DNA from: a virus | Strand: one strand, 5' to 3' | Virus record (IMG/VR): IMGVR_UViG_3300046796_000152 | Coordinates: 1 to 36,466 of that record | DNA length: 36,466 nucleotides | Shown: in pieces, positions 12,425 to 19,895 of the stretch | Layout of the letters: each line of letters opens with the position of its first letter | How positions within the stretch are numbered: the first letter of the stretch is position 1 | Position numbers and translations under genes: made by a program | Notes under the pieces: generated by a model | The model's input: only the letters and a program-made list of their open reading frames with translations | What the model was told of the DNA's origin: nothing | Databases searched by the model: none

Positions 12425-13050
12425 CGGCTTACGCGCTCTAAGGAATGGGTCTGCTTCTTAGTAATTGGGCTCACCTAGAAGCGCGAGGACCGAAGGCCCG
12501 GAGCGGCGGGTGAGGCCGAAGGCCGAGGGGTGCAGCCCCTTCTTGAGTGGGCGCAGTGGGGCTAGTTCCGAGTCTTCCGCTTCTTGTTCATCGCAAGGAG
12601 CGTGGCTCGTACTAGATCCCCGAACATCTGGATGCCGGCCTTCGAGGTTCATCACCCGGGCTTGTTGGGGATCCCGAGTCGCTTCTCCTACGAGCTGAAG
12701 TCCCGCTCGCAGGTGACCTCGCAGTGAGGGTCGCTGTCTTCTGCGGCCCCAAGGCGGTGAGTCGTGCGGGTCACTCCCGCGCTCTCACGCTTCATCCAAC
12801 CTTCCGACTCTGTACCCGAATCCTCGGGCCTCGAAGCCGGTTTCCGGGGGACGGCTTGTCTCGGGTGAGGGTCCGTTCCGGGCACCTAGGCCGGTGCACT
12901 TGCTGGAACGGGGCGAGACTGTAACCTCGCGGACCGTTCTTCGCTCGCAACGAGAACGATGCCCTGAGCAGGACCCCGCGTCAAGTGGGCCTCCACGACC
13001 TCGGAGCATAATCTGACCCCACCCCTCATCCGGTGGGGTCGGGTTGTTTT
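12425..13050 (+). ncRNA. Candidate large structured noncoding RNA ending in an intrinsic terminator
   Basis: About 600 bases with no convincing gene and many complementary arms. Examples: CGCGCT/AGCGCG (12432-12437, 12480-12485) enclosing CTAAGGA/TTCTTAG (12438-12444, 12455-12461); GGCC-GAA-GGCC (12514-12524); AGGGG/CCCCT (12526-12540); GTGAG/CTCAC around GCGGG/CCCGC (12757-12788); ACCCGA/TCGGGT (12814-12819, 12861-12866) around AAGCCG/CGGCTT (12834-12839, 12852-12857); a tight three-way junction GGTC/GACC (12870-12873, 12932-12935) holding CGTTCC/GGAACG (12874-12879, 12905-12910) and GCGAG/CTCGC (12913-12917, 12926-12930); GTTC-TCG/CGA-GAAC (12936-12957); GTGG/CCAC (12985-12996). A terminator follows at 13015-13051. 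Large ornate RNAs such as GOLLD and ROOL occur in phages; I cannot assign this one to them. The 5' end is undefined. Confidence 0.5.
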
Positions 13051-13051
13051 T
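13015..13051 (+). terminator. Intrinsic terminator 1
   Basis: GACCCCACC (13015-13023) pairs perfectly with GGTGGGGTC (13032-13040) around an 8-base loop, followed by GGG and then TTGTTTTT (13044-13051). It ends the structured region. Confidence 0.8.
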
Positions 13052-13079
13052 GGGAAGGTCCGGTGGTAGACCTCTTCCC
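13052..13079 (+). other. Hairpin between the two terminators
   Basis: GGGAAGGTC (13052-13060) pairs with GACCTCTTCCC (13069-13079) with a two-base bulge. It begins directly after the T-tract of terminator 1. Confidence 0.5.
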
Positions 13080-13120
13080 GTTCGACGCATCTCCTCCTTC
13101 GGTTTGTGCACTGATCGCCC

Positions 13121-13165
13121 GAGCCTCCCGGTTCCCCATCACCGCCACCGGGAGGCTCTCTTTTT
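13121..13165 (+). terminator. Intrinsic terminator 2
   Basis: GAGCCTCCCGG (13121-13131) pairs perfectly over 11 bp with CCGGGAGGCTC (13148-13158), followed by TCTTTTT (13159-13165). It insulates the virion operon, which starts at 13213, from upstream transcription. A promoter for that operon should lie within or after this point, but no clear one was found. Confidence 0.85.
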
Positions 13166-13212
13166 GACCCAGAGGGCGCTACTCTTCCCCGCCATCTCAG
13201 GGAGGGCGCCAA

Positions 13213-13971
13213 GTGGCGGATGTCCAGACGGGTGGCTGCATCGACTTGGGCGAGATGCGGCACTACCGCAACATCGAACCCATCTACTTCGGCCTCTGCG
13301 ATCCGACCACCGGGGTCGGCTATGCCGGAGGCGTGATCGGCACCAACATCCAGGCGACCGTCTATCTCCCGGACGGCACCACCCACGACAAGCACACCTC
13401 GGCTCCTGCTGGCACGCTCACCCTCGGGGGCAATAACTACTACCGTCTCGTGCTCTGGGGCGAGGAACAGACCGGCGGCCACGACAAGGATCTCTCTCAG
13501 GTCGGAACCTGCGGGCTTCTGATCGAGCCGGTGGCGAACGAGTTCTTCCCGCTCTTCATGCAGTACCACGTCCGCCCCGACCTCGATACGCAGATGGCCG
13601 TCACCTACGTCCCCGGTCCGAGCAACACCTCACTGATCTCGGGATGTATCTCGATCCACCGTTGGTGGGATCACAACTTCCTCGACTTCCCCCTCACGGC
13701 CACGGGCGCTTCCGGCGGTCGCACCACCGTCATCACCAACCTCTCCGTCAAGATCACCGACAAGGATTCCACCAGCAATATCGTCAGTCTGAGCGGGCTT
13801 GCGACGGCGGGCGGCGACTTCAGCGAGAACGCCTTCGACGGGAACGTCTACTTCACCAAGGCCATCACCGGCATCACGGGCGCCCGCGTGCTGACGGCCC
13901 ACCTCGCGTTCACCTACTCGGGCTACAACTACCACAAGGACTTCGTGATTCCTTCCCGCTTCGGAGCGTGA
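13213..13971 (+). CDS. Hypothetical virion-associated protein
   Basis: A 252-residue protein from GTG 13213 with GGGAGGG seven bases upstream. The N-terminus (RHYRNIEPIYFGLCDPTTG, then TNIQATVYLPDGTTH) and the C-terminus (TTVITNLSVKITDKDSTSN, ARVLTAHLAFTYSGYNY) look like two beta-sandwich domains. It is first in the virion operon and followed at once by the glycoside-hydrolase-like gene, so a tail or baseplate role, perhaps attaching that protein, is possible. No family is recognised. Confidence 0.6.
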   Translation: MADVQTGGCIDLGEMRHYRNIEPIYFGLCDPTTGVGYAGGVIGTNIQATVYLPDGTTHDKHTSAPAGTLTLGGNNYYRLVLWGEEQTGGHDKDLSQVGTCGLLIEPVANEFFPLFMQYHVRPDLDTQMAVTYVPGPSNTSLISGCISIHRWWDHNFLDFPLTATGASGGRTTVITNLSVKITDKDSTSNIVSLSGLATAGGDFSENAFDGNVYFTKAITGITGARVLTAHLAFTYSGYNYHKDFVIPSRFGA

Positions 13972-13972
13972 G

Positions 13973-16900
13973 GTGGTCGAACTCGACAATCCGGGGTGCT
14001 GCGAACTCTTCCTTCGCATCCCCGTCGACCACGACAACTTCCAATCGCACTCGGTCCTCTTCAAGCCCTCGGACGGACTGCCCTATACCCTCGATAACGG
14101 CAACGTCCGCTTCAACTTCCGCCGCGACCAGATTGGTGGGTTCCACCTCGACTCCTTCGAGCGCCTGAACGTCACCGCCACCCAGATCGAGTGGACGAAC
14201 CGCGAGTGGAGTCTTTGGCAGGCGATCCTCTTCCATACGATCCCTTCCAACTCGCTCGACACCTCGCTACTCCTACCGCAGGCCCGCTTCATGAACCCGC
14301 CAGTCCAAGTGGGCAATACGCTGACGCTCTCGTGGATCGGCCAAGAGGTCGGCGGCATCGACTTTCTGAACGTCACCATCACGCTCGAACTTCGCACGGG
14401 CGAGGATTGGCTTCGTGCCTCGGGTTCCTTCGGGTGGCAGGGGACACCCACCAACTACGCGCTTGACTCCACCTCCGTCCTGCCGCTCCGAATCGCTCCG
14501 CAGGACCGTGGCAGCGACTTCGCCGTGATCCCCTGCGTCTTCGGAGTCTTGAGCGAAGACCCGATCCAGCATCTGCGCTACAACCCCGAGAACGGGCAGG
14601 CGCGCACCACCTTCGGCAACCATGTCCGCAACCTTTGGAACTACCCTTCCGGGCGCGGCTACAACATGGGCTTCTGGGGGTACTACACCTCGGTCACGAA
14701 CGAGTGCTGGATGGGTTGGACCGAGCAGTGGGATCTGACACAGCAAACCATCTGCTTCCAAAGCGATGGCGAGAACATGATCCTGGAGAACTTCGTCACC
14801 TGCGAGGACAACGTCCAGGTCGGCAACAATGGACGCACGATCGAGACGGTGGATTGGTGCGTCGGCGCGCTCCTCGCCACGCAGGATCATGCGTGGTGGG
14901 ACATCGCCAACCACTACAAGCAGCGGCTCGAAGAAGTGCAGCCCTCGTGGCTCGTTCCGCAGCGTCCCTACCGCGAGGATCTCTCGGACACCGAGAAGGG
15001 TCCGTTCCTGTTCCTCGACGTGGTGCACTCGATCTACACGGGCACCACCGCCTTCCTTCCGAGCTTCGTCCAGAAGGCGCGCACTGCGATGGGGGTCGGA
15101 GCCGAGGTGCCTTCCTTCCTGATCTTGGAATCCGGCACCGCCAACACGCTCTATCCCCATGAGACGGAAACCGGGGACGCGCGCACGACGTTCTCGGATC
15201 TTCGAGCGATCAACTGCTTCGCCGGTCAGTGGCGCCCCGGCTTCATCGGTCCCCAGGTCTGGGACGCGCACAACTTCACTGGCAATGATCTTCGTTGGTG
15301 GACCACCGCTCAGGCGCTCGGCGCCCTCCGTGCGTCTCGCACCTCCGCGCTAACGCACGACGCCTACTTGCGTCTCTCGGAAGGACCGGAGCACCGCTTC
15401 TACGAAGAGCAGAACTACCCGATCGTCAGTTGGAACGCGGGCAGCAAGGTGCTGACGATCACGGGCGATCCCACGAGCGATCCGCTCTTCACCGGGTTCA
15501 TGTCGGCGATCCTGATCCCGGCGAGCACTTCGGCCCGCCTTGCGACGGCCACCATCGTCTCGATCGCGAGCGGCTCGCTGACCGTCAGCACCAACTTCCT
15601 CGACATCCTAGGCAATGTCGTGGTGCCGACGAATGCGGATACCGTCGAGATCATCACCGCCGCCGCCGGAGCCGTCGACAACGCGGACATCCCCGGCAAC
15701 GGCTCCTACTGCCCGCACGCACAGATCCACTCCGCGTCCTATCTCGCGAAGCACTTGGAAGACTCAATCGGTGCCGCCGTCGAGATCAGCAGCGTGAACC
15801 AGCTCTACTTCGACGTGTTCACCGAGCCGATCACGAAGCAGCCCTTGAGCTACTGGATCACCTGCTACCGCGATCACACGGGATGGGCCGCGATCGACGG
15901 GGGCTACACGCAGCACCCGCTTGGAGGCGGGGCGTGGTACGTCCAGGCGCAGAAGGACTACATCCAATCGCTGCGCGACGCCGGCCGGGATCGCCAGCAG
16001 ACTGTGATGGGGCAGAAGGCGTTCCTCACCTCCTGCGAAGACATCGACGAGACGATGCACGGGGTGATGGACTACTGCTGGCACACCGTCGCCTCGGGGG
16101 ATCTCTTCCGGGTGACGGACGGACTCGACCCTTCGATCGACAAGTACAAGGCGATCCCGCTCTACGCGGTCGTGCACGCAGGACGCACCTTTGGTCGCTC
16201 CTTGAACCACGAGTTCAGTTCGGTCATGACCGCGACCACGAGCCCAATCGCGCTTCCTACGCCGCCCAAGGAAGACACGCTCCTTCATCGGACGATGGCG
16301 TACTACCTCGGAAGTGAGTGGGTCTACGGACTGACCGTCCCCACGCTCTCGTTCTGGGCGGACAACACCAACGGCGGTAGCGCGCTCGACCTCTTCAACG
16401 ACACGCTCTACGTCAGCGCGGGCGGCAGCGTCTACGACGAGGTGAAGAACATCCGCGACCTCTGGGTGCAGATGAATACCGCCGAGGTGACGTGGATCCA
16501 GCAGTGGCTTCGCTACGGCGAGTTCCTGCCTCCGGCCTCCGTCGACTTCGATGGTACGGATTGGACCACCGGCTACGCCGACTCTTTCTACACGGGGCAG
16601 TACGTCAGCTACGACGTGCTCTACGAGCGGGACCAGTACCCCAACATCGTGCACGCCGTGTGGCGCAGTCAGACCGATGGATCCGTGCTCGTCCTATTCA
16701 CGAACTGGACGGCGTTCACCTCGGCATGGAGCGGGACGATCAGCCTCGACTCCTTGAACCTCGGGCGTCGCGCCTCGACGTTCCGAGCCAAGATGCTCGA
16801 CTTCCGGGGCGATGACACGGGAGAAGAAGTCGACTTCGATCCGACCACGGGTGGCCTAAGCTTGATCGGCATGGCGCCCTTCTCCGTCTCGGCGGTCCTC

Positions 16901-16984
16901 TTGACGCCCACCGTGATCGACTCCTCACTCAAGCTGATCGCGACGTGGCGCAAGGGCAACCGGCAGCAGGGTCAGCTTCAGTGA
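13973..16984 (+). CDS. Large glycoside-hydrolase-like protein (DUF6259-like)
   Basis: A 1003-residue protein from GTG 13973. The N-terminal 280 residues are a beta-sandwich of the galactose-mutarotase type (IEWTNREWSLWQAILF, GQEVGGIDFLNVTITLEL). The middle resembles a TIM-barrel hydrolase: WWDIANHYKQRLEE (about 305-320), then NQLYFDVFTEP with Asp at about 613, HPLGGGAWYVQAQKDYIQSL (about 648-667) and TSCEDIDETM with Glu at about 688. A C-terminal beta domain (about 880-990) closes it. This order is what I know from DUF6259/GH-D-like proteins, where the strand-end Asp and Glu are catalytic. No signal peptide. A virion-borne depolymerase acting on host glycans is the best guess; substrate unknown. 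It overlaps TerL by GTGA. Confidence 0.6.
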   Translation: MVELDNPGCCELFLRIPVDHDNFQSHSVLFKPSDGLPYTLDNGNVRFNFRRDQIGGFHLDSFERLNVTATQIEWTNREWSLWQAILFHTIPSNSLDTSLLLPQARFMNPPVQVGNTLTLSWIGQEVGGIDFLNVTITLELRTGEDWLRASGSFGWQGTPTNYALDSTSVLPLRIAPQDRGSDFAVIPCVFGVLSEDPIQHLRYNPENGQARTTFGNHVRNLWNYPSGRGYNMGFWGYYTSVTNECWMGWTEQWDLTQQTICFQSDGENMILENFVTCEDNVQVGNNGRTIETVDWCVGALLATQDHAWWDIANHYKQRLEEVQPSWLVPQRPYREDLSDTEKGPFLFLDVVHSIYTGTTAFLPSFVQKARTAMGVGAEVPSFLILESGTANTLYPHETETGDARTTFSDLRAINCFAGQWRPGFIGPQVWDAHNFTGNDLRWWTTAQALGALRASRTSALTHDAYLRLSEGPEHRFYEEQNYPIVSWNAGSKVLTITGDPTSDPLFTGFMSAILIPASTSARLATATIVSIASGSLTVSTNFLDILGNVVVPTNADTVEIITAAAGAVDNADIPGNGSYCPHAQIHSASYLAKHLEDSIGAAVEISSVNQLYFDVFTEPITKQPLSYWITCYRDHTGWAAIDGGYTQHPLGGGAWYVQAQKDYIQSLRDAGRDRQQTVMGQKAFLTSCEDIDETMHGVMDYCWHTVASGDLFRVTDGLDPSIDKYKAIPLYAVVHAGRTFGRSLNHEFSSVMTATTSPIALPTPPKEDTLLHRTMAYYLGSEWVYGLTVPTLSFWADNTNGGSALDLFNDTLYVSAGGSVYDEVKNIRDLWVQMNTAEVTWIQQWLRYGEFLPPASVDFDGTDWTTGYADSFYTGQYVSYDVLYERDQYPNIVHAVWRSQTDGSVLVLFTNWTAFTSAWSGTISLDSLNLGRRASTFRAKMLDFRGDDTGEEVDFDPTTGGLSLIGMAPFSVSAVLLTPTVIDSSLKLIATWRKGNRQQGQLQ

Positions 16985-18606
16985 CCAAGGCCGAAGGCAT
17001 CATCGAGGCCATCCACCTCCTGATCGTCAAGAACCTGACGTATCAGCTTTGGAAGGAGCTTCGAGAGCCACGCACCGAGGACGAGCAGGAAGAGCTTGGC
17101 GTGGCGATGGGACTCGCCATCAAGCGCTGCGGGCTCCTGCGATACTCACCGCACAAGAAGCAGCGGTGGTTCCACGACAGCGGTAGCTGCATCAAGATGT
17201 TCTGCGGGAGCAATCAGAGCGGGAAGACAACCGCGCTCTTGGTCGACCTACTCGATCACGCGCTCGGGGTGCGTCTGTGGGACGGCTCGCTCGTCCACGA
17301 CATCAACGGCAACGTTATCAAGCCGCCCGTCCGCATCCTGCTTGGGGCCGAGGACTACGTCAACGCACATGCGGAAGTCATCATCCCGAAGCTGAACGAA
17401 CTTCTACCTCTCGATCTGCTAGGCGTCGAGGAGGAGCGCATCCAAGGACGGATCACCCACAAGTTCACCTTCCCCCGCGAGCTTGGTGGCAGTTCGATCA
17501 AGCTCATGAGCTACGAGGCGGATCAGAGCAAGTGGGAAGGCTACACCGCCCACTACTTCGGCTTCGATGAACCGCCCCCGCGCCATGCCTTGATCGGCGT
17601 CCGCCGAGGAGCGATGCGCCACTCCGCGCAGATCGGGCTCAGCTTCACCCCGCTGAAAGAGGCCTACCTCTTCTACGACTACTTCCTCAGCGAGAATGCC
17701 GTCCACATCAACAAGAACGACGATGTGGTGAATCTGAAGAAGGAGCAGTTCGCGGTCGTCAGCGTCGATCTCTCGGACACGCCCTACATCAGCGAGGCGA
17801 ACAAGGCCCGCTTCGTGGCCGGGCTCTCCGAGGAGGAGCGCGAGGCGCGGCAGCACGGGCGTTTCTTCCACCTGATGGGCCGCGTCTACCGGAACTTCGA
17901 TCGAGGGAAGCATGTCCTCGACCCGATCGAGTGGTTCGCCAAGCACCCGGAGTGGCGCACCTATCCCGGCTTCCTCGTGGTCGACCCGCACGACCGCAAG
18001 CCATTCGCGATGGCGTGGGGGATCGTGACGCCTCTCGATGAGACAATCTTCTTGGACGAGTGGCCGAACTTCAACTTCTACAAGACGAACACCTACAAGG
18101 CGGGAGTCGATGACTACAAACGGATCATCGAAGAGAAGGAGCGCGAAATCTGGGGCACGCTCACGGAAGGAGTCGCCGCCGGAGTCACCGAAGAGCCCGA
18201 GCCCAACGTGCAGTTGCGGATCATCGACCCCAACTTCGGAAAGACTGCCAAGGCTGGTACCGGCATTAGCCTTGTGGACGCCTTCGCCGACCGAGGCATG
18301 TGGTTCGACGCCAGCGTCGATGACAACCTGGAGTCAGGTCATCTCGCAGTTAAGACAGACCTGGAGGCCGGGAAACTCTTCTGGATGCCCAAGTGCGTGA
18401 ACTTCATCACCGGGATGGACGCCTACACTTGGGACGAGTACCGCGGTAAGAGTGACCGCGCCGCTAAGGAAGCGCCGAAGGACAAGTTCAAGGACTTCCC
18501 CGATCTCGCGCGCTACGCGAGGAAGTACCCGGTGCGCTACGTCGAGCCGGGGGCCATGACGCCGAAGTGGAACTTGCAGGAGATCAGCAATGGCGGTCTT
18601 GGCTAA
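16981..18606 (+). CDS. terL: Terminase large subunit
   Basis: A 541-residue protein from GTG 16981, overlapping the previous stop as GTGA. The ATPase domain has Walker A GSNQSGKTT (76-84) and a Walker B-like YFGFDEPP (Asp/Glu about 196-197), followed by the coupling-type motif LSFTPL. The nuclease domain has VVDPHDR (about 334) and IIDPNFGK (about 415), acidic residues expected to bind metal in the RNase H-like fold. The enzyme translocates DNA into the prohead through the portal and cuts concatemers. Portal follows after two methyltransferase genes. No small subunit was identified with certainty. Confidence 0.92.
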   Translation: MTKAEGIIEAIHLLIVKNLTYQLWKELREPRTEDEQEELGVAMGLAIKRCGLLRYSPHKKQRWFHDSGSCIKMFCGSNQSGKTTALLVDLLDHALGVRLWDGSLVHDINGNVIKPPVRILLGAEDYVNAHAEVIIPKLNELLPLDLLGVEEERIQGRITHKFTFPRELGGSSIKLMSYEADQSKWEGYTAHYFGFDEPPPRHALIGVRRGAMRHSAQIGLSFTPLKEAYLFYDYFLSENAVHINKNDDVVNLKKEQFAVVSVDLSDTPYISEANKARFVAGLSEEEREARQHGRFFHLMGRVYRNFDRGKHVLDPIEWFAKHPEWRTYPGFLVVDPHDRKPFAMAWGIVTPLDETIFLDEWPNFNFYKTNTYKAGVDDYKRIIEEKEREIWGTLTEGVAAGVTEEPEPNVQLRIIDPNFGKTAKAGTGISLVDAFADRGMWFDASVDDNLESGHLAVKTDLEAGKLFWMPKCVNFITGMDAYTWDEYRGKSDRAAKEAPKDKFKDFPDLARYARKYPVRYVEPGAMTPKWNLQEISNGGLG

Positions 18607-19243
18607 AGACTACGACTCCTGGAAGGGAAGCCAGAGCATCGACCAAGGGGTCAAGGACGCCATCATCGGCGTCAACTGCTACTACTACCAACGCAAGCAA
18701 TGCCAGTTCTATGGTGGTCCGATTCTGAACGCCGCCTGCGGTCCCGATCCAGCCCGACTCGACCAACTCGGCGCGGTGAGTATGGATCTTCACCTTCCTT
18801 CATCCCTCAAGGATTCAGACAGGGTTCCCGAGAACTTCCAGATCGGAAGCGTCCTTGAGATGCCGTTCGATGATGGAGCCTTCAAGACCATCGTGCTCGG
18901 GGAGTTCATCGAACACTGCAAGCCAGAGATCGCCACCAAGGCGATCATGGAGTGTAAGCGTGTATTGATGGACGACGGGCACCTGATCCTCACATTCCCA
19001 CTCGACGCGCGCCCCTACGACGAGCAGCGCCTTTTCTCGGACATCTCGGTTCCTGCGTCCGTAGATGGATTCGTCTATCAGGACGGAATCACACCTCACC
19101 ATCAGACCTATTGGTCGGTTCCGATGATCGACAAGTTGCTTGGAGACGTGGGGATGGTCGAGGACTCACCGCGCTACGTTCTCTTCTACCTCTTCACTTC
19201 TCCTGTGGGTGGGTGGGGCATGACTCTTCGAAAGGATGGCTGA
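18590..19243 (+). CDS. Class I SAM-dependent methyltransferase, copy 1
   Basis: A 217-residue protein from ATG 18590 with AGGAG seven bases upstream; it overlaps TerL by 17 bases. Motif I is ILNAACGPDP (45-54), motif II end is VSMDLH, then IGSVLEMPFDDGAFKTIVLG, EFIEHC and RVLMDDGHLILTFPL. Class I methyltransferases move a methyl group from S-adenosylmethionine to varied acceptors. There is no DNA-methylase (D/N/S)PPY motif, so a small-molecule or sugar acceptor is more likely. It is a tandem paralog of the next gene. Confidence 0.82.
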   Translation: MAVLAKDYDSWKGSQSIDQGVKDAIIGVNCYYYQRKQCQFYGGPILNAACGPDPARLDQLGAVSMDLHLPSSLKDSDRVPENFQIGSVLEMPFDDGAFKTIVLGEFIEHCKPEIATKAIMECKRVLMDDGHLILTFPLDARPYDEQRLFSDISVPASVDGFVYQDGITPHHQTYWSVPMIDKLLGDVGMVEDSPRYVLFYLFTSPVGGWGMTLRKDG

Positions 19244-19244
19244 G

Positions 19245-19895
19245 ATGACTTCCACGGATCGACTCACTTGGAGAGATGTCGAGGCGGACCCGAAACTCCT
19301 CATGGATTGGCAGAGCCAGGATTGGCTCCTGGAGAAGTCGATCCTCTGCTACGACTACCAGAAGAAGAAGGCGAAGGAGTGCCCGAAGCCACTGCTCAAC
19401 GCCGCCTGCGGACCCGACCCGGCGGGCATCGGGGCGATGGGGGCGACCAACCTCGACATCCAATCGGTCGACGCGATCACGAAGACCCCGAACGACAAGC
19501 TGCCGAACTTCACCCACGGCACCGTCTTCGACATGCCCTTCTCGGACGAGGCATTCGCCTCGGTCATGCTCGGGGAGTTCTTGGAGCACTGCACGGAGGA
19601 GCGCGCCCGCGCGGCACTCAAGGAAGTCCGCCGCGTGCTTTTCCCCAAGGGGACGCTCATCGTGACGGTGCCCCTCGATGGGCGTCCTTTCTACGAGCAG
19701 AGCGTGATGAACCCCGGCGACAAGCACGGCGAGTACTGCCCCGGCGTCACGAACTACCACCAGACTTGGTGGAGTAACCGGATGCTAGACTCCCTCGCCT
19801 ACGACTCCGGCTTCGAGGAGGTCGAGCGTTCCGTCCTGATCTACCCCATGACCGCCCCCATCACCGGATGGGGGCTTCTGTGGCGTAAAGTTTGA
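19245..19895 (+). CDS. Class I SAM-dependent methyltransferase, copy 2
   Basis: A 216-residue protein. ATG 19245 has AAAGGA eight bases upstream; an ATG at 19236 is an alternative. It aligns with copy 1 throughout: LLNAACGPDP versus ILNAACGPDP, DMPFSDEAFASVMLGEFLEHC-type core, VPLDGRPFYEQ versus FPLDARPYDEQ, and YHQTWWS versus HHQTYWS. The shared HQTxWS and terminal GWG motifs suggest the same kind of acceptor. The stop overlaps the portal start as TTGA. Confidence 0.82.
   Translation: MTSTDRLTWRDVEADPKLLMDWQSQDWLLEKSILCYDYQKKKAKECPKPLLNAACGPDPAGIGAMGATNLDIQSVDAITKTPNDKLPNFTHGTVFDMPFSDEAFASVMLGEFLEHCTEERARAALKEVRRVLFPKGTLIVTVPLDGRPFYEQSVMNPGDKHGEYCPGVTNYHQTWWSNRMLDSLAYDSGFEEVERSVLIYPMTAPITGWGLLWRKV

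Noticed and set aside
12458-12655. Minus-strand frame of 65 codons
   Set aside because: Low-complexity Pro/Ser/Leu product, no ribosome site, and located over the candidate RNA and opposite its terminators.
12566-12727. Plus-strand frame of 53 codons (FRVFRFLFIARS...FSYELKSRSQVTSQ)
   Set aside because: It looks somewhat protein-like but has only TTG/GTG/ATG starts without ribosome sites and lies within the hairpin-rich region; kept only as an alternative to the RNA model.
12869-12957. tRNA-like cloverleaf
   Set aside because: The three-way junction lacks a 7-bp acceptor stem, a T-loop GTTCRA and a 7-base anticodon loop.
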